Shown here: one piece after another, positions 8,869 to 17,486 of the stretch
How the letters are laid out: every line of letters begins with the position of its first letter
Numbering within the stretch: position 1 is the stretch's first letter
Source of the DNA: Collinsella sp. zg1085
GTDB taxonomy: Bacteria; Actinomycetota; Coriobacteriia; Coriobacteriales; Coriobacteriaceae
DNA: 64,000 nt
Assembly: GCF_018889955.1 (NCBI RefSeq)
Contig: NZ_CP076545.1
Coordinates: 186,001 to 250,000, forward strand
Direction: 5' to 3'
Program-made: the position numbers and the translations under genes
Notes under the pieces: generated by a model
What the model was told of the DNA's origin: nothing
Database searches by the model: none
What the model saw: the letters and a program-made list of their open reading frames with translations, nothing else

Positions 8869-8932
8869 CGGCGGGTATGATGAACGCAATAAACGGCGCA
8901 TAATTACCGATGAGAGGATTCGAGAGGATTCT

Positions 8933-9877
8933 ATGCACGAATACGATAGCTTTAATGAAGAAGTGTTAGGTGCTCTTGGAGCAGTTGTTGGCGCAGATAG
9001 CGTGCTTATGGTTGAGCCTATGCGAGAGCACACTACCTTTCGTGTAGGAGGTCCGGCCGATGTCATGGTGTTTCCACATTCGGTTGAGGAACTGGTACAG
9101 GTATTAAATATCGTATCAGTGGCACAGCTGCCAATAACAGTGGTTGGCAATGGCTCCGATTTACTGGTAAGCGATCGTGGTATTCGTGGTGTCGTTGTGT
9201 TGCTACGTGATACCTTTGCAACAATACGCCTTGAAGGAACAAAGATATATGCCGAGGCAGGAGCTTTATTGCGCGATGTTGCCCTTGAGGCAGCTACGGC
9301 ATCGCTTGCTGGTATGGAAGGACTTTGGGGCATACCGGCAACCGTAGGTGGTGCGTGTCACATGAACGCAGGAGCTTATGGTTATCAAACTGCAGACGTT
9401 TTAGAGTCGGTACAGGTATATGTTCCGGGTGTGCCAGGTGAGAAGGGTCGCGTGCAAGAGATTGCGGTGGCAGAACTTGCGATGGGCTATCGACAGAGTC
9501 GTATACATGATGAAAATCTGATTGTGCTTTCTGCACGTTTTGCTCTTTGTCCTGATACGGCTGAAGATATTCAGGCGCGTATGGCAGATTTTCAGCAGCG
9601 CCGCGAAGAGAAGCAGCCTCTTGAAATGCCGAGCGCAGGCTCAACGTTCAAGCGCCCCGAAGGATACTTTGCCGGTAAGCTTATTATGGATGCTGGGTTG
9701 AGGGGTGTTCGTATAGGCGGTGCACAGGTATCAGAAAAGCATTGTGGCTTTTTGGTTAACACGGGTACCGCGCGTGCGGCAGATGTTGATGCTCTTATTA
9801 AGCATGTACAGGATGAGGTGTTTCGTCAGTTTGGCGTAACTCTTGAGCCTGAGGTTAAGCGCATCGGTGAGTTCTAA
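8933..9877 (+). CDS. murB: UDP-N-acetylenolpyruvoylglucosamine reductase
   Basis: MurB reduces the enolpyruvyl group of UDP-GlcNAc to make UDP-MurNAc, using FAD and NADPH, in the cytoplasmic stage of peptidoglycan synthesis. The 314-residue protein shows TTFRVGGPADV at the start of the FAD-binding domain and VVGNGSDLLVSDRG for the diphosphate loop. MPSAGSTFKRP carries the catalytic serine, GGAQVSEKHCGFLVN is present, and the C-terminal LEPEVKRIGEF carries the catalytic glutamate. The compact C-terminal domain fits the type II (Gram-positive) form. The start has AGAGG upstream; a short direct repeat of GAGAGGATTC occupies the leader. It is divergent from ribU. Confidence 0.96.
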   Translation: MHEYDSFNEEVLGALGAVVGADSVLMVEPMREHTTFRVGGPADVMVFPHSVEELVQVLNIVSVAQLPITVVGNGSDLLVSDRGIRGVVVLLRDTFATIRLEGTKIYAEAGALLRDVALEAATASLAGMEGLWGIPATVGGACHMNAGAYGYQTADVLESVQVYVPGVPGEKGRVQEIAVAELAMGYRQSRIHDENLIVLSARFALCPDTAEDIQARMADFQQRREEKQPLEMPSAGSTFKRPEGYFAGKLIMDAGLRGVRIGGAQVSEKHCGFLVNTGTARAADVDALIKHVQDEVFRQFGVTLEPEVKRIGEF

Positions 9878-9910
9878 GTTTGGAGCCTGCAAGGGTGGAC
9901 TAGTTTGGAG

Positions 9911-9937
9911 AGCGAGGCAGCAAAATGTTGCTTCGCT
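9911..9937. terminator. Hairpin between convergent murB and DMT transporter genes
   Basis: A 12-bp stem (AGCGAGGCAGCA with TGTTGCTTCGCT, two G-U pairs) closes a 3-nt loop between the convergent genes. Neither strand has a T-run after it, so it may be a weak or Rho-assisted terminator. Confidence 0.4.
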
Positions 9938-10049
9938 GCGCATAACGCTGTAATACCGCGCGTGTCTGCCAAACTGTGTAGGGCGAGCTTGTTGCGTTAA
10001 GGCTGTTGAACTACAAGAGTTTTAATAACCGCAAACCGCTCTACATTCG

Positions 10050-11126
10050 CTAAACCGTTAAGAACACCATTGCAATAATAAGCGCAAAGCCTATGAGGTC
10101 AGTGGGCGCAAAAACCGTGCCTAAAAAGATTGCACTTAATACAGTGGCAGAGATGGGCTCCACGGTTCCCAGCAGGCTTGCGCGCATTGAACCAATTTCT
10201 TTAACACCTTGTAGATAGAGCTGATAGGCCAAAAAGGAACCAACGACAATTAAGATTATAAGTGCAAGTATGCCATCGGCTCCAAGGTGTGGCAGATTAT
10301 TCCACGGTTGCGCAAGGGCGCATGCCAAAATGCCTGAGCTAAACATAGCAGAGCCAGTTACTACGGTAGAGCCATAGTGCGGCAAAATATTAACTGGCGC
10401 AACCACAATAAAGGCAGCGGCAGCTGCTGTGAGCAACCCGAGAACAAGACCGTCAAAAGGAATTGCCAAGCTTGTGGGGTTGCCTCCCGTTGCAATGAGA
10501 TAGGTGCCAAGCAGCGCGAGCGCAACGCCTGCAACCTCGCGCTTACGTGGTAAGCGCTTAAGCCGGATACAAGAGATGACCATAACAATGAGGAGCTGGA
10601 GGCATTGCAATACGGTGGCAGTTCCGGGGTTGGTAAGCTTAACGGTCATGAGATAGGCAACCTGATTGCCAAAAATGCCCAACAGCGCAAACAACAGGAG
10701 TTCTCGCCGGTGAGCGGGTGTAGTCCACATCTGTTTGAGCTTTTCACGCTCGCGGGCAAAGGCAAGCAACATAAACAAAACGCCTGCAAAGAACTGTCGA
10801 ATACTTGTGAGCCACATTACATCGAGATGATAGTTTTGGAAGAGGTAGCTCGCAGTGGTACCCGATAAACCCCAAAAGGTGCCCCCTAAAATGGTTACGC
10901 TTACTCCAAATATGAGCTTTCGCCCGGCTTCGTCATTAAGGCGTGCGCGTATAGTTTTACGCTGGGCACGTTCGCTTGACCTTGCTTGTATGGGAATAGC
11001 TACCGGCTCGGTATTGACAGGTGACGCATCTGCTTGGACCGTGTGCTGAGGCTCTTCAACACCGGCGTTGAACTGCTGTTTTGTGTTGTGGTTGGTTACG
11101 TGATGGTTCTGTTGTACATCGTTCAT
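10050..11126 (-). CDS. EamA/DMT-family transporter
   Basis: A 358-residue inner-membrane protein of the drug/metabolite transporter superfamily. After a polar ~75-residue N-terminal tail there are ten predicted helices in two EamA repeats. The first begins ILGGTFWGLSGTTASYLF and the second around LGLLTAAAAAFIVVAPVNIL. The ending VEPISATVLSAIFLGTVFAP is the conserved EamA motif around helix 9, with a proline that is diagnostic of the family. The long hydrophilic start is unusual. AAGGA lies upstream of the ATG. The substrate is unknown; members export amino acids, purines or other metabolites. Confidence 0.88.
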   Translation of the reverse strand: MNDVQQNHHVTNHNTKQQFNAGVEEPQHTVQADASPVNTEPVAIPIQARSSERAQRKTIRARLNDEAGRKLIFGVSVTILGGTFWGLSGTTASYLFQNYHLDVMWLTSIRQFFAGVLFMLLAFAREREKLKQMWTTPAHRRELLLFALLGIFGNQVAYLMTVKLTNPGTATVLQCLQLLIVMVISCIRLKRLPRKREVAGVALALLGTYLIATGGNPTSLAIPFDGLVLGLLTAAAAAFIVVAPVNILPHYGSTVVTGSAMFSSGILACALAQPWNNLPHLGADGILALIILIVVGSFLAYQLYLQGVKEIGSMRASLLGTVEPISATVLSAIFLGTVFAPTDLIGFALIIAMVFLTV

Positions 11127-11355
11127 GGGCGCAGTCCTTGTGTGTGAAATTTAGCACAGCTACCTTATCCCATCTTTGTGCCATATGTATAAATTCACCA
11201 ATTCTGTGCCGCATAGTGCATGAAATATCGATGAACGGTAGCAATCTTTCGATATGCGTCACAAGAAAAATGTTCTGTTGCTGTATGAGATGGGTATGCT
11301 TAAGCCATATGATTGCAACTTGGTTATTTGTACCATGCAAGCTAAAGGAGTGTGC

Positions 11356-14300
11356 ATGACTTCAACAAGCCCTCAAGTGTCGAGCTCTGCTCGTGAGCGC
11401 GCGCAGAAAATATTGACGCCATATCTTGGTTCTCACCAGCAGCTTTCAGGTTTTGTGGTGGAGCGAAGCGAAACTATAGATGAGCTTGACTGCGAAGCCT
11501 ACGTTATGAGGCACACTGCCTCGGGCGCGCGTTTGCTCTACCTTGCCTGCGAAGACGATAACAAAGCCTTTGCTATTGGTTTTAAGACTCCGCCTACTGA
11601 CAACACGGGTGTGTTTCATATTCTTGAGCATTCGGTGTTGTGTGGGTCGGCAAAGTACCCCGTTAAAGAGCCTTTTGTAGAGCTTATTAAAAGCTCTATG
11701 CAAACCTTTCTAAATGCTATGACGTATCCGGATAAAACGGTTTATCCGGTGGCAAGCACCAATGAGCAAGACTTGCTCAATCTCATGGACGTATACATGG
11801 ATGCCGTACTTAATCCGGCAATTTATACCAAGCCTGCTATTTTTGAGCAGGAAGGCTGGCATCTTGAACTTGATGTTCCTGAAGGAGCGGCGCTCACAGA
11901 CCCAGAAACTCATCTGCGCTATAACGGTGTTGTGTATAACGAGATGAAAGGCGCCCTATCAGACCCTCTGAGCGTACTTGATGATGCCATTAACAAAGAG
12001 CTTTTCCCCGATACCGCATATGCCTATCAAAGTGGTGGCGATCCTCGGGCTATTCCTGAGCTCACGTATCAGGCCTTTTTAGATAACCACGCGCGTCATT
12101 ATAATTTGGCAAATAGCTATATCACGTTGTATGGCAACCTAGATATTGTGGCAACACTGGCGCATCTTGAAGAGCGTTTCTTAAACGATCAGGTGCGTGC
12201 ACGCGATGCTGAGGCGCGGCGTGCGGCGGCGCCCGATGCGCAGCAACTGGAGCGTGCATTAGCGGCAGGCCCTAATCCGCTAGAGATACAAGAGCCTATA
12301 AGCTGCGAGTATCGCAAAATTCAGATGCAAACGAGCCCTGAGAATGCAACGCTTGGTCTTGCCTATGTGTTGGGTGGCAACGGCGTGCTGGATCGTAAGC
12401 GCATTACAGCAGCTGAGGTGCTCGTGAGCGCCTTGTTTGATAGCAACGAGTCTCCCATTAAAAAGCTGCTGATGTCTGAGGGTTTGGGTAGCAATGTTTC
12501 TGCCTATACGCAGAGCGCATGTTTGCAGCCCTACGTGCTGATTACCGTACAAGGAGCACGCCCTGATGCAGCTCAACAGCTTCGCGAGCTCGTGGAGCGT
12601 GAGGCGGCGCGGTTAGTTACAGAGGGTATTCCACGTGAGCGCCTAGAGGCCATTCTCGCAAATAGTGAGTTTAATTTGCGTCAGCGCGACTATGGCACCG
12701 CTGATGGAGTCGTTTTGGCTTGTGAAGCCTTGTCAACTTGGCTTTATGATGACAATGCGGCCACACTGGCTCTGAGCTATGCACCGCTTTTTGAGGAGCT
12801 ACGTGCCGAGCTTGACACAAACTATTTTGAGGAGCTGCTGCGTTCGCTGGTGCTCGAGAATACACATCGTGCGCTGGTTGAGCTTGTGCCAACCAACGAG
12901 GCGCTTGATGATCCAAGTGAGGCTCAGCTCCAGCAGCTACGTACTGAGCTTGATGAGGCTTCTCTGAAAGAAATTGCACACCAAGTTGATAGCCTGCGCG
13001 AGATTCAAGAGGCTGAGGATACGCTTGAGGCAATGGCGACACTTCCTCGTCTGCACGTATCAGATATTGGAGACCCCGCGGCTGAGCCCGCCCTGGTGGT
13101 TGACACTTCTACACCGCTGACCTGCTTAAAGCATGATATTCCAACACGTAAACTTGCCTATATGGCAGCGTATTTTGACCTATCACACGTAAGCTTTATT
13201 GAGCTGTCATACGCAAGCATATTAGCGCGGCTCATGAAGCAGCTGGCAACAAAGCACCATTCGGCAAGCGAGCTTGACAGCTACATTACCTCGCAGCTTG
13301 GCTTTTTGTCATTTAGTGTGCAGATTTTTTCTCAGCCGGATTGGCGCTTGGCACGTCCGGTGCTTAAAGTGAGCGCGGGTGCCTTGTCAGAAAAACTAGA
13401 TGCGCTGGTTGATATTCCGCGTGAGGTATGGGCAGAGACTCTGTTTGAGGATACCGACCGCATTCGTGACGTGTTGGGTCAGATGAAATATGGTCTTGAG
13501 CAAAGCTTTTTGAATGCGGGACATCAGGCAGCTTTGGACCGAGCCATGAGTTATGTCAGTCCTCCTGCGCTTGCGGGGCAGCAGGTTTCGGGCATTGATT
13601 TTTATCGCTTTATTTCTGAGCTGCTTGCAAACTTTGATGAGCGCGTTGATGAGCTGGTTGAGCGCATGGAAAACTTGCAGGCGCGCATTTTTACGTCAAC
13701 TAATCTGGTTATGAGCTTTACTGGCTCTGATGAAGATTATCGTCGTTTTTGGGAGAAGGCAGGAAACCTCGGTCTTGAACCGCGTAAACACCCTGAGAAA
13801 GAAATGATGGTGCGTTGGCCTGAGCCTCGCGCAGAGGCATTTATTATTCCGAGCGACGTGTGTTATGCCGCGCGTGCAACCGACCCGCGTATCCCAAATC
13901 TTAAGCTTACAGGTGCATGGAGTGTTGCATCACGGGTACTGAGCTTTGACTATCTGTGGAACGAGATTCGCGTTAAGGGCGGTGCCTATGGTTGCGGATT
14001 CCGAGCGGCAAAAGACAGGCAGCTCGCTTTTTATACCTACCGTGACCCGGCAGTTGATGCATCACAAGCACGTATTGATGCTGCGGGCTCGTGGTTAGCA
14101 AACTTTGAAGCCGACCCAGAAACCTTTGAGGGCTATATCGTAAGCTGCACAGCTTCCCTTGACGCGCCATTATCGGCATACGCGCTCGCTGCTCGCCAAG
14201 ATGAGGAGTTCTTCTCTAAGCGCCGCGCTGGTTGGCGTGAAGAACTGCGCCAAGAAATACTCTCAACCACGCAAGATGATGTGCGTGCACTGGGCTTAGT

Positions 14301-14403
14301 AATTGAAGAGGCAACACGCCAGGCACCACTTTGCGTTTTTGGCGGTCGTGAGATTGTTGAACAAAGCACTCTTAATCTCAATGTGGTTGAGCTGTTGGGC
14401 TAG
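11356..14403 (+). CDS. M16C-family insulinase-type metallopeptidase (PreP/Cym1-like)
   Basis: A 1015-residue zinc peptidase of the clam-shell M16C subfamily that degrades short unfolded peptides. The inverted zinc motif HILEH sits at residues 88-92, within NTGVFHILEHSVLCGSAKYP, and the partner region follows (PFVELIKSSMQTFLNAMTYP). The middle carries the M16C-associated domain and the C-terminal half contains the SFDYLWNEIRVKGGAYGCG motif that contacts substrate. Length matches bacterial PreP homologues. The start is an ATG with AAAGGAG six bases upstream; 34 further in-frame codons upstream have no such support. There is no signal peptide, so it is probably cytoplasmic. Confidence 0.93.
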   Translation: MTSTSPQVSSSARERAQKILTPYLGSHQQLSGFVVERSETIDELDCEAYVMRHTASGARLLYLACEDDNKAFAIGFKTPPTDNTGVFHILEHSVLCGSAKYPVKEPFVELIKSSMQTFLNAMTYPDKTVYPVASTNEQDLLNLMDVYMDAVLNPAIYTKPAIFEQEGWHLELDVPEGAALTDPETHLRYNGVVYNEMKGALSDPLSVLDDAINKELFPDTAYAYQSGGDPRAIPELTYQAFLDNHARHYNLANSYITLYGNLDIVATLAHLEERFLNDQVRARDAEARRAAAPDAQQLERALAAGPNPLEIQEPISCEYRKIQMQTSPENATLGLAYVLGGNGVLDRKRITAAEVLVSALFDSNESPIKKLLMSEGLGSNVSAYTQSACLQPYVLITVQGARPDAAQQLRELVEREAARLVTEGIPRERLEAILANSEFNLRQRDYGTADGVVLACEALSTWLYDDNAATLALSYAPLFEELRAELDTNYFEELLRSLVLENTHRALVELVPTNEALDDPSEAQLQQLRTELDEASLKEIAHQVDSLREIQEAEDTLEAMATLPRLHVSDIGDPAAEPALVVDTSTPLTCLKHDIPTRKLAYMAAYFDLSHVSFIELSYASILARLMKQLATKHHSASELDSYITSQLGFLSFSVQIFSQPDWRLARPVLKVSAGALSEKLDALVDIPREVWAETLFEDTDRIRDVLGQMKYGLEQSFLNAGHQAALDRAMSYVSPPALAGQQVSGIDFYRFISELLANFDERVDELVERMENLQARIFTSTNLVMSFTGSDEDYRRFWEKAGNLGLEPRKHPEKEMMVRWPEPRAEAFIIPSDVCYAARATDPRIPNLKLTGAWSVASRVLSFDYLWNEIRVKGGAYGCGFRAAKDRQLAFYTYRDPAVDASQARIDAAGSWLANFEADPETFEGYIVSCTASLDAPLSAYALAARQDEEFFSKRRAGWREELRQEILSTTQDDVRALGLVIEEATRQAPLCVFGGREIVEQSTLNLNVVELLG

Positions 14404-14434
14404 GTGCTCACAGCTCAACCATTGTGTGCTGCAT

Positions 14435-15967
14435 TTAGAGCTTGTATAGCTCGCTAAACTTGTCTTCGAGATAGCGGCAGAAGAACTGAGCATCAAAGGC
14501 GGCTCCGCAGGCGTCGCGAATAATCTCAGGGGCATCTTTTGCGCGGCCCCACTGCCATATGTTCTCATTGAGCCAGCTGCGAATTGGGGCGAGGTCGCCA
14601 TGAGCGCAGCTTTGCTCAATGGGTACCTGTGCGCGATTCATGGCATCAATGAGCTGCGCATCATAGGCTGAGCCCAGCGCATAGGTGGGGAAGTAGCCAA
14701 AGCTGCCACCGCTCCAGTGTGTATCCTGCAAGCAACCTTCTGTAAAGTTAGGCACGTCAAGACCTAAGTACTGCTTGGTAAGGTCGTTCCAGAGACGAGG
14801 AATATCTGCTGCTCTTGCCTCGCCTGCAAAGAGCGCCTGTTCAATTTCGTAGCGAATCATGACATGAAGCGAATAGGTTAGCTCATCGGCCTCGGTGCGA
14901 ATGAGCGAAGGACCAGCAATATTGACTGCATGATAGAGCTCATCCTCAGAGACCTTGTTGTATATCTCAGGTGCATGAGCGCGTAAAAGCTTAAGCAGTG
15001 GTGCCATAAAAGCGCGAGAACGTCCGAGCGTGTTTTCAAATAGGCGGCTCTGGCTTTCATGAATACCGAGTGAGGTTCCACTAAAGAGGCAGGTATATGC
15101 AAAGTCTGGCTTGATATTTTGCTCGTATATAGCGTGACCAGCCTCGTGAATAACCGAATACACATTGGACATAAGGTTGTCTTCGTAGATGTGAGTAGCA
15201 ACGCGCACATCACCGAGCGCAAATCCTTCTGAGAACGGATGCTCGGTAAAAGCAAGCGTGCTTCCTGGCATATGTAGACCCACAAGTTTCATAAGGTCAT
15301 ACGACATGGCGCGTTGTACCGGCTCGGCTACAGGGTTTGTAAGAAAATCAGCTTTTGGACGGGGTGCTTTTGCAATCGCGGCTACAAGCGGCACAATGGT
15401 TTGTTTTGCAGCGTCACAAAAAGCATCAAATTGAGCCGAGGTTAGTCCTCGTTCAAATTGGTCGAGCATGACATCGTAGGGGTCACGCTGGCTATCTAAA
15501 TAGCCTGCGTGCCGCTTGAGTGTGTCAACCATCTGGTCAACATAGGGTTCAAAGGCTGCCCAATCATTTGCTGGTTTAGCTTTGTGCCAGACAGCGTTGG
15601 CCTCACATACAAGTTTTGCCCAAGCTACCGCTTCATCTTCTGGGATAGCGGCTGCTTCACGTTGGTCACGGGCAAGAACGCGCACACGGTTAAGCAGGGT
15701 GGGGTCAGTTTCTGCTCCGGTATCAACAGCCGCTTGTGCCTCGTGTACGAGCTGCTTTGCACACTCGCTGGTTAGCAGGCTGTGATGTTGTGCCGTGAGG
15801 TAGCCAAGTGCTTCTCCGCGGGCATCAGCGCCGTCTTCGGGGGCTATTGTTGCTCCATCAAATTCGGCTATCTTCATAAGATATTCTTGTGACCAGAGTT
15901 CTCGCTCAAGGGCATCAAGGCGCGCTTTGACGGGCTGTACAGAATCGGTTTGAGTGGTTTGAGACAT
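14435..15967 (-). CDS. M32 family metallocarboxypeptidase (carboxypeptidase Taq)
   Basis: A 510-residue zinc carboxypeptidase that removes C-terminal residues with broad specificity. The catalytic signature HEAGHAIYEQ is the HEXXH motif of M32, with GIHESQSRLFENTLGRS providing the third zinc ligand and the conserved HES segment. Length is that of the family (about 500 aa) and no export signal is seen. AAGGAG lies seven bases before the ATG. It converges on the M16C peptidase gene, so the two may together recycle peptides, but they are not co-transcribed. Confidence 0.95.
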   Translation of the reverse strand: MSQTTQTDSVQPVKARLDALERELWSQEYLMKIAEFDGATIAPEDGADARGEALGYLTAQHHSLLTSECAKQLVHEAQAAVDTGAETDPTLLNRVRVLARDQREAAAIPEDEAVAWAKLVCEANAVWHKAKPANDWAAFEPYVDQMVDTLKRHAGYLDSQRDPYDVMLDQFERGLTSAQFDAFCDAAKQTIVPLVAAIAKAPRPKADFLTNPVAEPVQRAMSYDLMKLVGLHMPGSTLAFTEHPFSEGFALGDVRVATHIYEDNLMSNVYSVIHEAGHAIYEQNIKPDFAYTCLFSGTSLGIHESQSRLFENTLGRSRAFMAPLLKLLRAHAPEIYNKVSEDELYHAVNIAGPSLIRTEADELTYSLHVMIRYEIEQALFAGEARAADIPRLWNDLTKQYLGLDVPNFTEGCLQDTHWSGGSFGYFPTYALGSAYDAQLIDAMNRAQVPIEQSCAHGDLAPIRSWLNENIWQWGRAKDAPEIIRDACGAAFDAQFFCRYLEDKFSELYKL

Positions 15968-16084
15968 TAGGAAACTCCTTATGTGCGGTAGTGCATTGTC
16001 CAGAGACTCAGTGTAGCGTGAGTCTTGTTACAGAAGTATATGTCTTACTGCTAAATCTTGGCGGGTGTGCTATTCTTGCCTTCA

Positions 16085-16358
16085 ACGCGATGACGGAGAG
16101 GGTGCTTGAGCGTTTGCATACGCCAAGAGAGGCATGGTCGTGGGCTGAAAGCCGTGCTGCGTATGTGTTTGGGCGCGTTCACTCCTGAGCAGCAACTTGA
16201 ACAGTGCACTATGCGCCCAGTAGGGAAGCCGCAAGCCCTAGCGATATAGGGTAGTAGCGGGCATGTCGGACAGACAACCGGCAGCCAAGCGAGGTGGTAC
16301 CGCGGATTCATCCGCCCTGGCTCTATTTCTTAATGGATTGAGACGGGGCGGATTTTTT
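16085..16358 (+). promoter_or_regulatory. T-box leader controlling pheS-pheT
   Basis: The leader contains the T-box antiterminator core GAGGTGGTACCGCGG, followed by a terminator whose stem pairs ATCCGCCC with GGGCGGAT and ends in TTTTTT just before pheS. Upstream is a long structured stem I region. A TTC at 16178-16180 is well placed to be the phenylalanine specifier codon. Uncharged tRNA-Phe would stabilise the antiterminator and turn on the operon. An extended -10 (TGC-TATTCT) at about 16065-16073 may drive it. Confidence 0.93.
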
Positions 16359-16374
16359 GTGAGAAGGGATAGCT

Positions 16375-17451
16375 ATGAGCTTGTTGGATGACTTGCGCCA
16401 GCTTGAAGTGCGTGCACGTCAGTTGATTGCGTCAGCTGAGACGCAGGAAAAACTTGAAGAGGCGCGTGTTGCACTTTTGGGGCGCAAGGGTGAGCTAACT
16501 GGCATGATGCGCATGATGGGACAGCTCACACCTGAAGAGCGGCCGCAGGTAGGCAAGTGTGCCAATGAGGTGCGCAGTGCAGTTGAACAGGTGCTTTCTG
16601 AGCGCATGGCGGCTATGAAACAGGCGGCTCAAGAGCGCAAACTTGCTGCCGAAGCGCTTGACATTACGCTTCCAGGCGTGCGTCCACATCTGGGCCATCA
16701 GCATCTTATTAGTCAGATTATTGAAGAGATTGAAGATGTCTTTTGCTCGATTGGCTATACCGTTGAGTCAGGTCCACAGGTTGAGACAAGCTATTACAAC
16801 TTTACTGCCCTAAATGCGCCTATGGACCATCCCAGCCGTTCTGCACGTGATACGTTCTATGTGCTCGATTTGGCACCCGGCTCGGTTGCGCACCCTGAGG
16901 TACATGCGCAGGGTGAGTCAGACGTGTTATTGCGTACGCAAACCTCAGGCGTGCAAATTCATACCATGGAAACCCAGACGCCGCCCATTTATATGATTGC
17001 TCCGGGGCGTGTGTATCGTCCTGATACTGCTGACGCAAGCCATCTCCCGCAGTTTAATCAGGTAGAGGGCTTGGTAGTTGATAAGGGTATTAGCTTTGCA
17101 GACCTTAAGGGCACGCTCGACTACTTTGTACGCTCTATGTTTGGTAAAGACCGTCGCACGCGCTACCGCCCGCACTTCTTCCCGTTTACTGAGCCGTCGT
17201 GTGAGATTGATGTATCGTGCGGGGTATGCCATGGTGAGGGTTGTAGTTTTTGTAAGCACTCAGGCTGGATTGAGATTTTAGGTGCAGGCATGGTTGACCC
17301 AAATGTGCTTGTAAACTGCGGTATCGACCCTGAGCTGTATTCTGGTTTTGCCTTTGGTGCGGGTGTGGAGCGTATCGCTGCACTTCGCTATGACCTTCCC
17401 GATTTGCGCACGCTGATGACCGGCGACATGCGCTTCTTGGCTCAATTTTAA
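16375..17451 (+). CDS. pheS: Phenylalanyl-tRNA synthetase alpha subunit
   Basis: PheS is the catalytic subunit of the heterotetrameric synthetase that charges tRNA-Phe. The 358-residue protein has the N-terminal coiled-coil arm (about residues 1-85) and then the class II core. Motif 2 is in the RTQTSGVQIHTMETQTPP region and motif 3 includes AFGAGVERIAALRYDLPDLR. FTEPSCEIDVSC is followed by a Cys cluster, CGVCHGEGCSFC, which looks like a zinc knuckle found in some bacterial PheS proteins. The ATG is preceded by AGAAGGGATAGCT and sits right after the T-box terminator. It is followed by pheT after 35 nt. Confidence 0.97.
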   Translation: MSLLDDLRQLEVRARQLIASAETQEKLEEARVALLGRKGELTGMMRMMGQLTPEERPQVGKCANEVRSAVEQVLSERMAAMKQAAQERKLAAEALDITLPGVRPHLGHQHLISQIIEEIEDVFCSIGYTVESGPQVETSYYNFTALNAPMDHPSRSARDTFYVLDLAPGSVAHPEVHAQGESDVLLRTQTSGVQIHTMETQTPPIYMIAPGRVYRPDTADASHLPQFNQVEGLVVDKGISFADLKGTLDYFVRSMFGKDRRTRYRPHFFPFTEPSCEIDVSCGVCHGEGCSFCKHSGWIEILGAGMVDPNVLVNCGIDPELYSGFAFGAGVERIAALRYDLPDLRTLMTGDMRFLAQF

Positions 17452-17486
17452 TCTGGTACATATCAGGCACATAAAGGAGTTGTTTT

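Noticed and set aside
9911-9937. Hairpin as a regulatory RNA between murB and the DMT gene
   Set aside because: Placement between convergent genes makes a simple bidirectional terminator more likely; no independent promoter was seen.
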